Shown here: piece after piece, positions 18,727 through 27,835 of the stretch
Layout of the letters: each line of letters starts with the position of its first letter
Numbering within the stretch: the stretch's first letter is position 1
Assembly (NCBI RefSeq): GCF_014295415.1
Contig: NZ_CP052909.1
Location: 744,001 to 808,000, forward strand
Direction of reading: 5' to 3'
DNA from: Constantimarinum furrinae
Lineage (GTDB): Bacteria; Bacteroidota; Bacteroidia; Flavobacteriales; Flavobacteriaceae
DNA: 64,000 bases
Translations under genes and position numbers: made by a program
Notes under the pieces: generated by a model
The model's input: only the letters and a program-made list of their open reading frames with translations
What the model was told of the DNA's origin: nothing
Databases searched by the model: none

Positions 18727-19413
18727 TTATTCGGAATCTGTATCATTCTCAATTTCGACCTCAATGTCTTCTGTTTGGTTCTGAAAAACAGATACCACTA
18801 GCCCAATCCCCACCATATGGGTTTTGATCTTCAGTTCTTCTTCGCTGGTACTGTTTCCATTATCATCATTCATGGCGAGACTGCTTCCGTAGGAATATTG
18901 AATGTACATCCTACTTCGTTCAGAAATTGGATATGAAAATCCTGCTCCTCCACGTAAGAAGATGGCATTGTCGTCAAATTCTTCTACATCGGTTAGGTTG
19001 ATCACCCGGTTATTGATGGTTTGTGTTCCCTGGACTAAAAACTCCAGAGATGCCGAAGCTTTAATAAAAAAGACAAAATCATGATATTTTATAAGATCAT
19101 AGTCCAATCCAAGTTCTATCGCCAGATAGTCCACATCCCATTTAAAGAAATTGTTTAAAGTGTCAGTACTGCCTATGGCTCCGTAACTGTTGTACCCCAA
19201 GCCTAATGAGACGTCAAAATTTTCTGTGAAGAAGCTGCGCTTATACCCCGCACGTACATAATTGTGCATTGTATGCTGAAGATTTTCAAGTTCTTCTCCT
19301 TGCGAATTAGTGAATTCGAAAGTAGCATCGGTTTTTCCGGCTTCAACATAAACTTCCTGTGAAAATGTGGAAATACTTACGAAAATGATCAATAAACTGA
19401 AATAATTTCTCAT
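18727..19413 (-). CDS. Outer-membrane beta-barrel protein
   Basis: A 228-residue protein with a signal peptide (SISTFSQ, cleavage near residue 19). Alternating amphipathic strands ending in aromatic residues fit an eight-stranded barrel: YVRAGYKRSFFTENFDVSLGLGYNSYG, DFVFFIKASASLEFLV, MYIQYSYGSSLAM, HMVGIGLVVSVFQ. An unusual acidic tail (QTEDIEVEIENDTDSE) follows the last strand and would face the periplasm. No exact family is recognised; it is shorter than PorP/SprF partners of T9SS adhesins. It sits 2 bases after the minimal T9SS gene and 11 before solenoid paralog 2, so it may anchor or help export the operon's surface proteins (inference). Confidence 0.7.
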   Translation of the reverse strand: MRNYFSLLIIFVSISTFSQEVYVEAGKTDATFEFTNSQGEELENLQHTMHNYVRAGYKRSFFTENFDVSLGLGYNSYGAIGSTDTLNNFFKWDVDYLAIELGLDYDLIKYHDFVFFIKASASLEFLVQGTQTINNRVINLTDVEEFDDNAIFLRGGAGFSYPISERSRMYIQYSYGSSLAMNDDNGNSTSEEELKIKTHMVGIGLVVSVFQNQTEDIEVEIENDTDSE

Positions 19414-19415
19414 GG

Positions 19416-19919
19416 CTAATGTTTCAAAAGAGTTGCTTTAAATTGTTTGTTTCCTGAAGTGATCAACAGTATATATTGGGCACTCGACAGAAAATCAAGA
19501 TCGATTCTAATTTCCCGCTCGGCATTCCTTTCATTGCTATAAACCAGCCTTCCCAGCAGATCATAAATAGCTATGCTTAATCCTCCTTTTAATTCTTCCC
19601 TAAATGCCACGTTTACACTGCTGGTAAACGGATTAGGATAGACAACGGCGTCAATATTGGTTTCATCGGCAAGAATTCCCTGAATGCTAATTGGCGGCTG
19701 TATAAATCCTTGTCTTAGAATGACTTCGGAAGAATAATGCGTGCCAATCACACTGGATTGTCCTATGCTTTCCTGAATGATATAGGTGCCATTGATGGTC
19801 TCTACAGCGGCGGAACTTCCTGAAGCTCCCACCGTAGACCTCGCGATCTCCTGCCCCACACATAAGCTGGTTAGGGTCAGGAATAGAATTCCGAAGGGTA
19901 TTACTGTATTCATCTTCAT
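19416..19919 (-). CDS. Minimal T9SS cargo with type A sorting domain
   Basis: A 167-residue protein: signal peptide (ends SLCVGQ), about 70 residues with the motif YIIQESIGQSSVIGTHY and LRQGFIQP, then a T9SS type A C-terminal domain (VYPNPFTSSVNVAF..IAIYDLLGRLVYS...YILLITSGNKQFKATLLKH). Nearly half the mature protein is the sorting signal. Proteins with this GQSS...RQGFIQP start are recurrent in Bacteroidota but I know of no defined role. It starts 30 bases after the 1343-residue protein and ends 2 bases before the barrel gene. Confidence 0.8.
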   Translation of the reverse strand: MKMNTVIPFGILFLTLTSLCVGQEIARSTVGASGSSAAVETINGTYIIQESIGQSSVIGTHYSSEVILRQGFIQPPISIQGILADETNIDAVVYPNPFTSSVNVAFREELKGGLSIAIYDLLGRLVYSNERNAEREIRIDLDFLSSAQYILLITSGNKQFKATLLKH

Positions 19920-19949
19920 GATCTGTATCTTTTATGATCTTATGGATCG

Positions 19950-22900
19950 CTATTCTTTAATCAAATGTTTGGTCACATAACCGATTTCACTCTTTATAAC
20001 AAGAAGGTATACCGAATTCGATAACCCTGATGCATCTACCATCTGCTCGGTAATTCCTTTCTTCGGAATAATCTCCATCACCATTCTTCCCGATATTTCG
20101 AAAATTGATATTTTTTCAAGCTGAAGACCTCCGGAAGCGATCACCTGAAACCTATCGGTTGCCGGATTTGGGAATAATGAAATCCTTTCTGAAGAATCTA
20201 CGGGTTCAACCCCTAAAATTACATCTACGGTAAGTTGAAAATTACAACTGGATGTATTGCCTTGAGCATCTTCAACCGTGGTTGAGATCGTATATTCTCC
20301 TAAACCTAGTTCAGTTCCGGGAACCGGATTTTGCGTTGTGAGCGTGATAGGCGATGTACAGTTATCGGTTGCTGTCACTTCTCCTATTGCAAAATAATCG
20401 GGAATAGTAAAGGTGCCACCAGTTGGAACGATCTCGGTTTGTGCCGGTGGACAGTTCACTACAGGGTCTAAATTATCCTGAACCGTTACTATAGCCGTAC
20501 AACTAGCTGTATTTCCATTGATATCGGTTACGCTTAATACCACATTATTGGCTCCGAGATCATCACAATCGAAAGAATTGGTATTGATAGACATGGTTGA
20601 AATTCCACAGGCGTCAAAACTCCCGGCGTCTATATTCGCAGCATTTATAAATGCAACACCCGAAGCATCCAGTTGAACAGTAATATTCTGGCAGACCACA
20701 GTGGGAGCAACAGTGTCCACTACGGTAACTATTGCTGTACAACTGCTGCTGTTTCCGTTGACGTCGGTTACTGTAAACAACACCGGATTTGCACCCATGG
20801 TATTACAGCTAAAAATCGTATTACTTACACTTAATGAGCCTATACCACAGGCATCGGTACTTCCCCCATCCAGTTGGGCAGCAGTGATAAAAGCATTTCC
20901 TGAAGCGTCCAGAGGGACGGTAATATTCTGGCATACTGCAGTTGGTGCAGTACTGTCTACAACCGTAACAATAGCGCTGCATGTATCTGTATTCCCTGAA
21001 GCATCAGTAACCGTTAAAAGTACCGTGTTGGCACCTACATTGGAACAATTAAAACTGTTCATATCCAGACTTCTGGAAGTAATTCCACAGAAATCGGTAC
21101 TCCCTCCGTCTACTGCCATAGGAGAGATGGTTGCAGTCCCTGAAGCATTGAGTTGCACCGTAATGTTCTGGCATACGGCATTTGGTGGTATGGTGTCCAC
21201 CACAGTTACCATCGCTGTACAGCTTGAGCTGTTACCGTTAACATCAGTTATGGTAAGCGTAACATTATTGGCTCCTACATCGCTACAATCGAATGTCGTA
21301 ATATCCAAAGATCTGGAAGCAATACCGCAGGCATCGGTACTTCCGCCATCAATGTCATTCACCGTGATCGACGCGTTGCCGGAGGCATCTAGTGATACTG
21401 AAATATCATTACAAACCACATTAGGAGGTGTCACATCAACCACAGTGACAATTGCGGTACAGTTAGAGGTCACACCATTTGAATTAGTAACTGTGAGCTC
21501 CACATTATTTGTTCCAACGTCACTGCAATCGAAGGCATTTATATCTATACTCAAGCTGGCATTTCCACAGGAGACCGAACTTCCCCCGTCTATATCTGCA
21601 GGTGTGATCGTCAAATTTCCTGTGGCGTCCAACGCCAGCGTTATATCATTGCAATTGGCCGTAGGTGCCACGCTGTCCTCTACGGTGATTATGGCATTGG
21701 CCGTATCTGTATTTCCGGATTGGTCGGTAACCGTCACCATTACCGGAACCGGCGAGCCAACATCTGAACAACTAAACGTATCAGGGCTAACAGAAATAGT
21801 TGCTACAGAGCAATTATCTGTTGAGCCATTATCCAATGAATTTCCAGACACCACCACTGTTCCCGAAGTTCCCAGCTGAACCGTTATATTGGTTACTGAA
21901 GCTACCGGAGGAATAAGATCCTGTACGGTGACAGTAGCCGTACAATTGGATGAATTTCCATTGGTATCATTTACAGTAAGTACCACCGCATTATTACCCA
22001 GATCGGCACAGCTAAATGAGGTTCTATCGGCACTAAGTGATGATATCCCGCAAGCGGCATTACTTCCACCGTCTATATCTGCAGCCACAATGGACGCCAT
22101 TCCTGAAGCATCCAACTGAACCGTAATATTCTGACAGATGGCTTCTGGGGGGACCGTATCTTCAATCGTAACGACTGCAGTACAACTGGAGCTGTTTCCG
22201 TTTACATCGGTTATAGTAAGCAAGACATTGTTTGGTCCTATATTGCTACAGTCGAAGGAGGTAACATCAATGGTTCGGGAGGCAATTCCGCAGGCATCAG
22301 TACTTCCGTTATCCACATCGGCAGCAGTTATGGTAGCCGTTCCCAAAACATCGAGTTGCACGGTAATGTCCTGACAAATTACGTTGGGAGCTACATTGTC
22401 TTCAACCGTAATAATTGCATTACAGGTTGCCTGGTTTCCAAAAACGTCATTTACGGTTACTAATACCGTATTGGGCCCAATATTATTACAGAAAAATGCA
22501 GAAGGTTCCACGGTAAATGTGCGAACAGCACAATTATCTGTCGAGGTACCTGCGATAGCGTTGTTTTCAAGATCGGTGAGGATGGCTTCTCCATTTACAT
22601 CGAGTTGGACTGTAATATCCATACAGTGTGCCACAGGATCGATAGTATCTCTAACCGTAACATTTGCAGTACAGCTATCACTATCTCCATTGCCATTTGT
22701 TACGGTAAGCGTTACCATAGTAGGTGCAGCGGTACCGGCCTGAGTATAATTATACGTACCCGTTGGGAATGGTAACAATGCCGTAGCGTTCGTCATGGCT
22801 GTATTCCAAATATGGGTACCACTAAAAAACCAGTCGGCTATATTAAACGTATTTCCGGCCGAAGTTTCATTTTTTCTGTAGATCCAGCCGCCCGTATACT

Positions 22901-23981
22901 CCCATGCTTCTCCAGTTCCATTCGTGTTTATTTCACCGAAAACGTCGATCACCGAATTGTTAAAATACAATTCTACCGCATCATTACCGTCTACGGTAAT
23001 GTTGGAGGAAATCGCATTGGGTGGAAAACCAAAAAAAGCATCAAATTGAGTGCTTTCGGAGGCGACATAAAGAAAAGTTCCGGCAGTAACCGTACCGGCG
23101 GGAAATACAAACTCCTGTCCGTCACTTCCTCCTCCATTATCGGCAATTCCCAAGCCATAAAGCGTGAGATCTGGAATATCTGTTAGTGCTAATATTTCGA
23201 TGGTCTTAGGAGTGTTTCCTGTCCTTGGGCCATGCAGAACACCTGTTATGATCAAGTCGGTTGGAGGAGGATTAAAGACATTGGTACAATCGAAGGTAGT
23301 TTGTGACGCCGAATAAGTAAGTGAACCGCAGGATTCTTGTCCCGTAGAACCACCGTCAATATCGGTATCTGCAATAGTGACCATGCCGTTGTTGTCCAGA
23401 AAGACGGTGATATCCTGACAAACAGCCACTACCGGATCCACCAGTTCATCTACTGTTACCGTCGCGTTGCAATTCGTCGCGTTACCGGAGGGATCTGTAG
23501 CTGTTAGGGTTACCGTATTGGGTCCTAAGTGCGAACAGTCAAAATTTAGTTGGGAAGCGGTAAGGACTATCCCGCAGTTATCTGTAGAGCCATTGTCAAT
23601 ATCTGAAGGAACAATGGATGCCATGCCAGAGGCATCCAGCTGAATGGTGATATCACGACACAAAGCAATAGGTGACGTAGTATCCTGAACAGTAACCACC
23701 GCTGTACAGGTGTCGGTATTGCCCGAGGTATCTGTAACAGTCAAGATCACGTTGTTGGGTCCGGTATCGCTGCAGTTAAAAGCACTTGGGTTTACAGCAT
23801 ACGAAGCAATGGCCACATTATCTGTTGATCCTCCATCTACATCCAAGGCAGTTATTAGTACATTCCCGGTTGCGTCCAGTTGCACAGTGATATCCTGACA
23901 AACTGCATTGGGCGGTGTAGTATCCTGACCCAAAAGGGATAAGGATAGCAGAAAAAAGAATGGCAATGTAATTTTATACAT
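19950..23981 (-). CDS. Giant T9SS repeat adhesin with lamin-tail-like insert (1343 aa)
   Basis: Signal peptide (SLSLLGQ), then 13 Ig/HYR-type repeats of about 80 residues with pattern CQDITVQLDASG...DVDGGSTDxCGI...FDCSDVGxNxVxLTVTDxNGNSSSCTAxVTVxD. The third repeat is interrupted at residues about 233-415 by a domain resembling lamin-tail (LTD) domains: TDLIITGVLHG, TIEILALTDIPDLTLYGLGI, GNDAVELYFNNSVIDVFGEI. The final repeat is of the HYR type, followed by a T9SS type A C-terminal domain (LFPNPATDRFQVIAS...YLLVIKSEIGYVTKHLIKE). It is thus secreted through T9SS and displayed on the surface. First gene of the six-gene operon behind ACGT-box promoter A. Confidence 0.85.
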   Translation of the reverse strand: MYKITLPFFFLLSLSLLGQDTTPPNAVCQDITVQLDATGNVLITALDVDGGSTDNVAIASYAVNPSAFNCSDTGPNNVILTVTDTSGNTDTCTAVVTVQDTTSPIALCRDITIQLDASGMASIVPSDIDNGSTDNCGIVLTASQLNFDCSHLGPNTVTLTATDPSGNATNCNATVTVDELVDPVVAVCQDITVFLDNNGMVTIADTDIDGGSTGQESCGSLTYSASQTTFDCTNVFNPPPTDLIITGVLHGPRTGNTPKTIEILALTDIPDLTLYGLGIADNGGGSDGQEFVFPAGTVTAGTFLYVASESTQFDAFFGFPPNAISSNITVDGNDAVELYFNNSVIDVFGEINTNGTGEAWEYTGGWIYRKNETSAGNTFNIADWFFSGTHIWNTAMTNATALLPFPTGTYNYTQAGTAAPTMVTLTVTNGNGDSDSCTANVTVRDTIDPVAHCMDITVQLDVNGEAILTDLENNAIAGTSTDNCAVRTFTVEPSAFFCNNIGPNTVLVTVNDVFGNQATCNAIITVEDNVAPNVICQDITVQLDVLGTATITAADVDNGSTDACGIASRTIDVTSFDCSNIGPNNVLLTITDVNGNSSSCTAVVTIEDTVPPEAICQNITVQLDASGMASIVAADIDGGSNAACGISSLSADRTSFSCADLGNNAVVLTVNDTNGNSSNCTATVTVQDLIPPVASVTNITVQLGTSGTVVVSGNSLDNGSTDNCSVATISVSPDTFSCSDVGSPVPVMVTVTDQSGNTDTANAIITVEDSVAPTANCNDITLALDATGNLTITPADIDGGSSVSCGNASLSIDINAFDCSDVGTNNVELTVTNSNGVTSNCTAIVTVVDVTPPNVVCNDISVSLDASGNASITVNDIDGGSTDACGIASRSLDITTFDCSDVGANNVTLTITDVNGNSSSCTAMVTVVDTIPPNAVCQNITVQLNASGTATISPMAVDGGSTDFCGITSRSLDMNSFNCSNVGANTVLLTVTDASGNTDTCSAIVTVVDSTAPTAVCQNITVPLDASGNAFITAAQLDGGSTDACGIGSLSVSNTIFSCNTMGANPVLFTVTDVNGNSSSCTAIVTVVDTVAPTVVCQNITVQLDASGVAFINAANIDAGSFDACGISTMSINTNSFDCDDLGANNVVLSVTDINGNTASCTAIVTVQDNLDPVVNCPPAQTEIVPTGGTFTIPDYFAIGEVTATDNCTSPITLTTQNPVPGTELGLGEYTISTTVEDAQGNTSSCNFQLTVDVILGVEPVDSSERISLFPNPATDRFQVIASGGLQLEKISIFEISGRMVMEIIPKKGITEQMVDASGLSNSVYLLVIKSEIGYVTKHLIKE
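20235..23925 (-). repeat. Coding Ig/HYR-type repeat array of the 1343-aa protein
   Basis: Thirteen tandem units of about 240 bases, each with paired cysteines (CQ/CN at start, FDC in the middle, SSC near the end) and ending with VTVxDxxxP. Twelve units are of the CQDITVQLD type and the last is of the CPPAQT...PDYFAIGE type. The third carries a 180-residue insert. Confidence 0.85.
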
Positions 23982-24006
23982 AATATGGACTTAACATTCT
24001 GTATAT

Positions 24007-24073
24007 CAAATGTAAACCCTTAAAGAATGTAAGTAAATACGTACTGAGTGCCAAAATTTACGTAGGGGTACGT
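24007..24073 (-). promoter_or_regulatory. ACGT-box promoter A (six-gene surface operon)
   Basis: Minus-strand -7 box TACATTTG at 24014-24007 matches TAnnTTTG exactly. After 24 bases, ACGT boxes start at 24039, 24060 and 24070 (offsets 0, 21, 31; the offset-10 box is lost). The -7 box is 26 bases ahead of the start codon at 23981. The usual -33 TTG is missing, as expected for an activator-dependent promoter. Two other sites in the window share this layout to the base. Confidence 0.7.
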
Positions 24074-24075
24074 AG

Positions 24076-24720
24076 TTACAGAGAGAGTATTAATTCCCTG
24101 TTTTCTGCGGTCCACAGAGAGAGTGCATCACCACTGGCCGGCAAATCCAGTTTTGCAATTATATTGGTTCGATGTTTCTGAACCGTTCGGTGTGAAATAT
24201 ATAAAATTTCAGCAATTTCCTTAGATGACTTTTCCTGGGCTACGAGCCTGACGATAGTACGTTCAGATGGAGACAGAAATTTGATCTTTTCGAGTTCGGG
24301 TGAAACCTGGGTCGTAAAAACCTCGTCGAAGGCAGTGCTAAAATACACCTCGTTCCTTACCACTGCATGAATACATTTTTCTAATTCGACAAAAGGCTCG
24401 TCTTTTAAAATATAACCGGAAATATTAAATTTTTTAGCCCTAAGCACAAAACCTTTCTCTTTGTGGGAGGTGAGCAAAATAAATTTTGTCGAGACATTTT
24501 TTTCTCTGCTTTTTTTAATTACTTCAAAGCCTGATAATAATGGCATTTCAATATCAAGAATTGCTACGTCGGGTTGTAATTCGGCTATAAGGTTAAGAGC
24601 TTCAGCCCCATTTCCTGCAGTGGCTGCCACATTAAAACCGTTTTCAGTCAGTTCGTCGGTAAGCCCTTTCAACAGCATTGGATGATCGTCGGCTACAAGT
24701 AAGCTCATGGGTTTGCTCAT
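24076..24720 (-). CDS. NarL/LuxR-type response regulator
   Basis: A 214-residue regulator: receiver domain with acidic pair Asp11-Asp12, phosphoacceptor Asp56 (AILDIEMPL), Thr84 and Lys106 (YILKDEP), then a LuxR-type helix-turn-helix (SPSERTIVRLVAQEKSSKEIAEILYISHRTVQKHRTNI). All phosphorylation residues are intact. Its start overlaps the end of the histidine kinase gene by four bases (ATGA), so kinase and regulator are a translationally coupled pair. The gene ends at the edge of ACGT-box promoter A, making the downstream surface operon its most likely target (inference). Confidence 0.93.
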   Translation of the reverse strand: MSKPMSLLVADDHPMLLKGLTDELTENGFNVAATAGNGAEALNLIAELQPDVAILDIEMPLLSGFEVIKKSREKNVSTKFILLTSHKEKGFVLRAKKFNISGYILKDEPFVELEKCIHAVVRNEVYFSTAFDEVFTTQVSPELEKIKFLSPSERTIVRLVAQEKSSKEIAEILYISHRTVQKHRTNIIAKLDLPASGDALSLWTAENRELILSL

Positions 24721-27707
24721 TTTTTAGGTATTTCGGCTTTTATATATGTTCCCTGTCCTGTTTTACTTTCAATGTTGAGAATCCCATGAAGCATTCGTAC
24801 TCGTTCAGTCATGGTTTTTAAGCCGAGGCTGTTTTTCTTTAATTGAGTGACATGGTCGAAGCCTATGCCATTATCCTTTATTTCCAGAACCACCTTAGAT
24901 TTGGTGTTTGTAATGGTCAATAAGACTGATGTGGCTTCAGAGTGTTTTAAAATATTACTCATACATTCCTGTATAAATCTATAAAAATTCAGCGTTTGTT
25001 GTTCGTTAAATACCGAATCAATATCGTCAATTTCAGAAGAAAAGAACATCGAAGACTTTTCGTCAAGCTCATATACAAGCTGCTCTATACTTTCAGTCAA
25101 CCCCAATTGTTTTAACATCGTGGGATAAAGGCCTCTGGAAATTTCCCTGATCTCTTCCAAAGCATTATGAGTCAATTTAGTAATTGCTTCCTGTTCATCC
25201 TTTTGAGCGCGCTTTTTTATTAGTGTAAGTTGCTGCCCTACACTATCGTGCAGCTCTTTTGCAATACGGGTTCGTTCAACTTCCTGAGACACCATTAAAT
25301 TAGCAGAAAAATCCTCTTGCAGTTTCTTCTTACTTATCGCCTGTTTCAATAAATAATAGAAAAGGCCTGTTAAAATGAAAAGTAGCATACCATAAAACCA
25401 CCATGTCTTATAAAAAAAGTTTTTTGATTGAATTGCCAAGGTTAATGTTTTACCTATTTGCTTTCTTGAGCTGTCCCAGGCTTCAATTTTTAAACGATAG
25501 TTCCCTGCAGCCAGATTTGGAAAGTGAATGGTAGGTTGTTTAATGGGAATCCATTCCGAATTATTTAAACTATATCGATAGCTGTGCTCCCTGTTTGCGA
25601 TATTATTTGTAATACCAAAATCAAGTTCCAATTCTCTATACTCTGAAGGAAGCTCAATAGAGTGATTATTTAGAGCTGTTCGGTCATATTTATCACGTAT
25701 TCCGTTTTTGGAACCATCGTAGTTCCTAACTTTTAAAAGCACAAGTTCCATGTCCTTTTCAATAAAATTCAATGATGTAGGATCGAAATAATTGAGTCCT
25801 TTCAAGGTCCCGGAAAAAATCCCCTTTTCGGTTTTTAAGATGCTGTAGCGGTTCCCTTCATTATGACTTAACCCGTCTTTTTCAAAATAACGCTTCGAGC
25901 TACCATCCAAGCTGTTCCATGCCACCACCCCATTAAAAGTATTGATCCACCAGGTATCTTCTCCATAAGCAATTCCGGCTATACCCACTTCTAATGCATC
26001 CTTATAAATAGATTCCGTTTTATCGGTCTTGGGATCAAAAGTAATTATATCACCCGCGCGGCTACCCAAAATGAAGGGGTAATCCTTATAAGTGTCGGCC
26101 ATTAACAAAAAGGGGTCTTCCATCCCTGGTACATCTTGAAAAAGTTTTGCCTCGCCACTTTTTAAATGATAACTCAAAATGCCTTTATCGGTAGCACCAA
26201 CCACGTATTCCTTTGTGACAGCCAGATCATAGATTACCAGAGAGTCTGTTACGGCCAATGGGGTGTGTTGCTTTGTAACCACATTAAATTCCATAAGGTT
26301 ATATCCTTTCGTACCGTATACCAGTGTACTATCACTTAGGGATTCCAAACATAAAACCGGATAATGTCTATAGGCATTTACCGAAGCGTCTGCTTCAACA
26401 CTAATTATACTGCTAATACTATTACTCCAAAGTCTATTTCCTTTTTTGATAATATTTCTAGAGGATCTCGGTTCGATAGGTACGCCATTTTCAAATAGAT
26501 TATATTTTTTGATCTCATTGCTGGTAGAATTCAGTAAAAACCAACCGTTGTTTTCGGTGGCCACTATATAATTCTCAGAGTCCCGTCGGAAAATAGTGCG
26601 TATGCTTGAGTCCGGGAGGTAGGTTTTTATTTTTTCTGAAGGAAACCTGAAATAATGTAATTCGGTATTCGAGGTCCCGATCCAGACATCTTCTTTTAAA
26701 TTATTTGAAACCGTCTGGATAGCGCTGGAACTTTTAAAATATTCTAAGATGTATTTTTCCTCAAAACCAGTATCCCCCATCGTACTAAAACGTAGCGTCT
26801 CATCATTTACCGAAAAAGACATCGTATTTGAGTAATTGTCTGTATAGATCTCATGCAGATTATTGTTTAATGATCCGTTAGAAATTATTTTAAATTCCTG
26901 TTCGTTTTCATCAACAAAGTACAGTTCGGGGTCGTTGTTCATAAAAACAAAACTTGTATCCCGATTTACAAAAATCTCGTCTATATAGAATTTATTCTTA
27001 ACAATATCCCGCTGTCTTTTAAATGCTTCTCCGGAATATTCTTTTAGTTTTTTTCCATTCCAGCTTAAAAACTGTAAGGGAAAGTTGTCGTCACCTATAA
27101 CGCAAAATTCTTCGAAGGGTATAAATTTAGTGGAGCTATCCAACAGAAAGTTGTATTCAGTTTGGTCGAAACTGAACATCACTGTCATGCTTAGATCATC
27201 ATTTAACCGATTAACGAAAATGGTTTGGTCTTGCTGGGTTAGCAAAATATTATCCTGCTGAACATTAAAAACAGGAGACACTGCTTTTAATCTTGAAGTT
27301 TGTTCAGAAACCAATACCGTAGTAAACGCCATTGTATACGGGTCGAACAATAACATCCTTAAACCCGAAGAAAACCCTGCTTGAACATAAAATTTTCCAT
27401 CGGCTCGCTTATAGATCTGATCGATACGAATTAACCGCTCCTTAAATTCGGGCAAGGGAATAGTATGAAATGATACCCCGTTAAATCGTTGAATCGCTAA
27501 CTTTTTGTCACTTTGAATTATTGTTCTAATATCGAGATTCTCTCCTCCAAGCCATAAAAACCCATCATTATCGAAGGTCATGGCCTTAATAATATCGATC
27601 TCAAGACCTTCTTGTTTTGTAAATATCTTGTGATAAATTTTTCCCTGTTGAGCTCTGGCGTTAAAAAAGAATAATATCGCCACACTAAAAATCAGGAAGT
27701 TCTTCAT
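24717..27707 (-). CDS. Two-component sensor histidine kinase with beta-propeller/Y_Y_Y sensor
   Basis: A 996-residue inner-membrane kinase. It has a signal peptide, then a large periplasmic region with propeller-type repeats (residues about 20-680, e.g. AMTFDNDGFLWLGGENLDIR, EDTWWINTFNGVVAWNS), and a Y_Y_Y domain (about 690-755). One transmembrane helix follows (WWFYGMLLFILTGLFYYLL, about 763-786), then a HisKA_3 dimerisation domain with phospho-acceptor His820 (KELHDSVGQQL), and an HATPase_c domain (N box ECMSNILKHSEA, DNGIGF, GLKTMTERV). It lacks the fused regulator/AraC parts of hybrid systems of this sensor class. The partner regulator overlaps its 3' end. The 18-bp palindrome at 27725-27742 lies just upstream. 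Confidence 0.92.
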   Translation of the reverse strand: MKNFLIFSVAILFFFNARAQQGKIYHKIFTKQEGLEIDIIKAMTFDNDGFLWLGGENLDIRTIIQSDKKLAIQRFNGVSFHTIPLPEFKERLIRIDQIYKRADGKFYVQAGFSSGLRMLLFDPYTMAFTTVLVSEQTSRLKAVSPVFNVQQDNILLTQQDQTIFVNRLNDDLSMTVMFSFDQTEYNFLLDSSTKFIPFEEFCVIGDDNFPLQFLSWNGKKLKEYSGEAFKRQRDIVKNKFYIDEIFVNRDTSFVFMNNDPELYFVDENEQEFKIISNGSLNNNLHEIYTDNYSNTMSFSVNDETLRFSTMGDTGFEEKYILEYFKSSSAIQTVSNNLKEDVWIGTSNTELHYFRFPSEKIKTYLPDSSIRTIFRRDSENYIVATENNGWFLLNSTSNEIKKYNLFENGVPIEPRSSRNIIKKGNRLWSNSISSIISVEADASVNAYRHYPVLCLESLSDSTLVYGTKGYNLMEFNVVTKQHTPLAVTDSLVIYDLAVTKEYVVGATDKGILSYHLKSGEAKLFQDVPGMEDPFLLMADTYKDYPFILGSRAGDIITFDPKTDKTESIYKDALEVGIAGIAYGEDTWWINTFNGVVAWNSLDGSSKRYFEKDGLSHNEGNRYSILKTEKGIFSGTLKGLNYFDPTSLNFIEKDMELVLLKVRNYDGSKNGIRDKYDRTALNNHSIELPSEYRELELDFGITNNIANREHSYRYSLNNSEWIPIKQPTIHFPNLAAGNYRLKIEAWDSSRKQIGKTLTLAIQSKNFFYKTWWFYGMLLFILTGLFYYLLKQAISKKKLQEDFSANLMVSQEVERTRIAKELHDSVGQQLTLIKKRAQKDEQEAITKLTHNALEEIREISRGLYPTMLKQLGLTESIEQLVYELDEKSSMFFSSEIDDIDSVFNEQQTLNFYRFIQECMSNILKHSEATSVLLTITNTKSKVVLEIKDNGIGFDHVTQLKKNSLGLKTMTERVRMLHGILNIESKTGQGTYIKAEIPKK

Positions 27708-27724
27708 TGAATTAGAAAGAATTA

Positions 27725-27742
27725 TACAGAATCAATTCTGTA
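27725..27742. promoter_or_regulatory. 18-bp palindromic operator candidate ahead of kinase gene
   Basis: Perfect 8-2-8 inverted repeat TACAGAATCAATTCTGTA, 17 bases ahead of the kinase start codon and downstream of the preceding gene's terminator. A TAC...GTA palindrome with a two-base centre fits a binding site for a LuxR/NarL-type dimer. No T-run, so it is not a terminator. Confidence 0.5.
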
Positions 27743-27769
27743 AGATACTCAAATTATAAAAACTGCTGT

Positions 27770-27803
27770 AAAAAAAACCTCTCCCGAAAATTCCCGGGAG
27801 AGG
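27770..27803 (-). terminator. Terminator of the giant adhesin gene
   Basis: Perfect 9-bp stem CCTCTCCCG (27778-27786) / CGGGAGAGG (27795-27803), loop of 8, followed on the minus strand by a run of at least eight T. It lies 33 bases beyond the stop of the 2522-residue protein. Confidence 0.92.
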
Positions 27804-27835
27804 CTCATCTTTAAATTAATTAAATTAATCTAAAC

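Noticed and set aside
20701-21879. 392-residue plus-strand ORF opposite the 1343-aa repeat protein
   Set aside because: It is the mirror of the repeat codons (regular ISLQ/TVIS-like periodicity following the 80-residue unit); no start context or own domain. The minus-strand protein with signal peptide and T9SS domain is the real gene.
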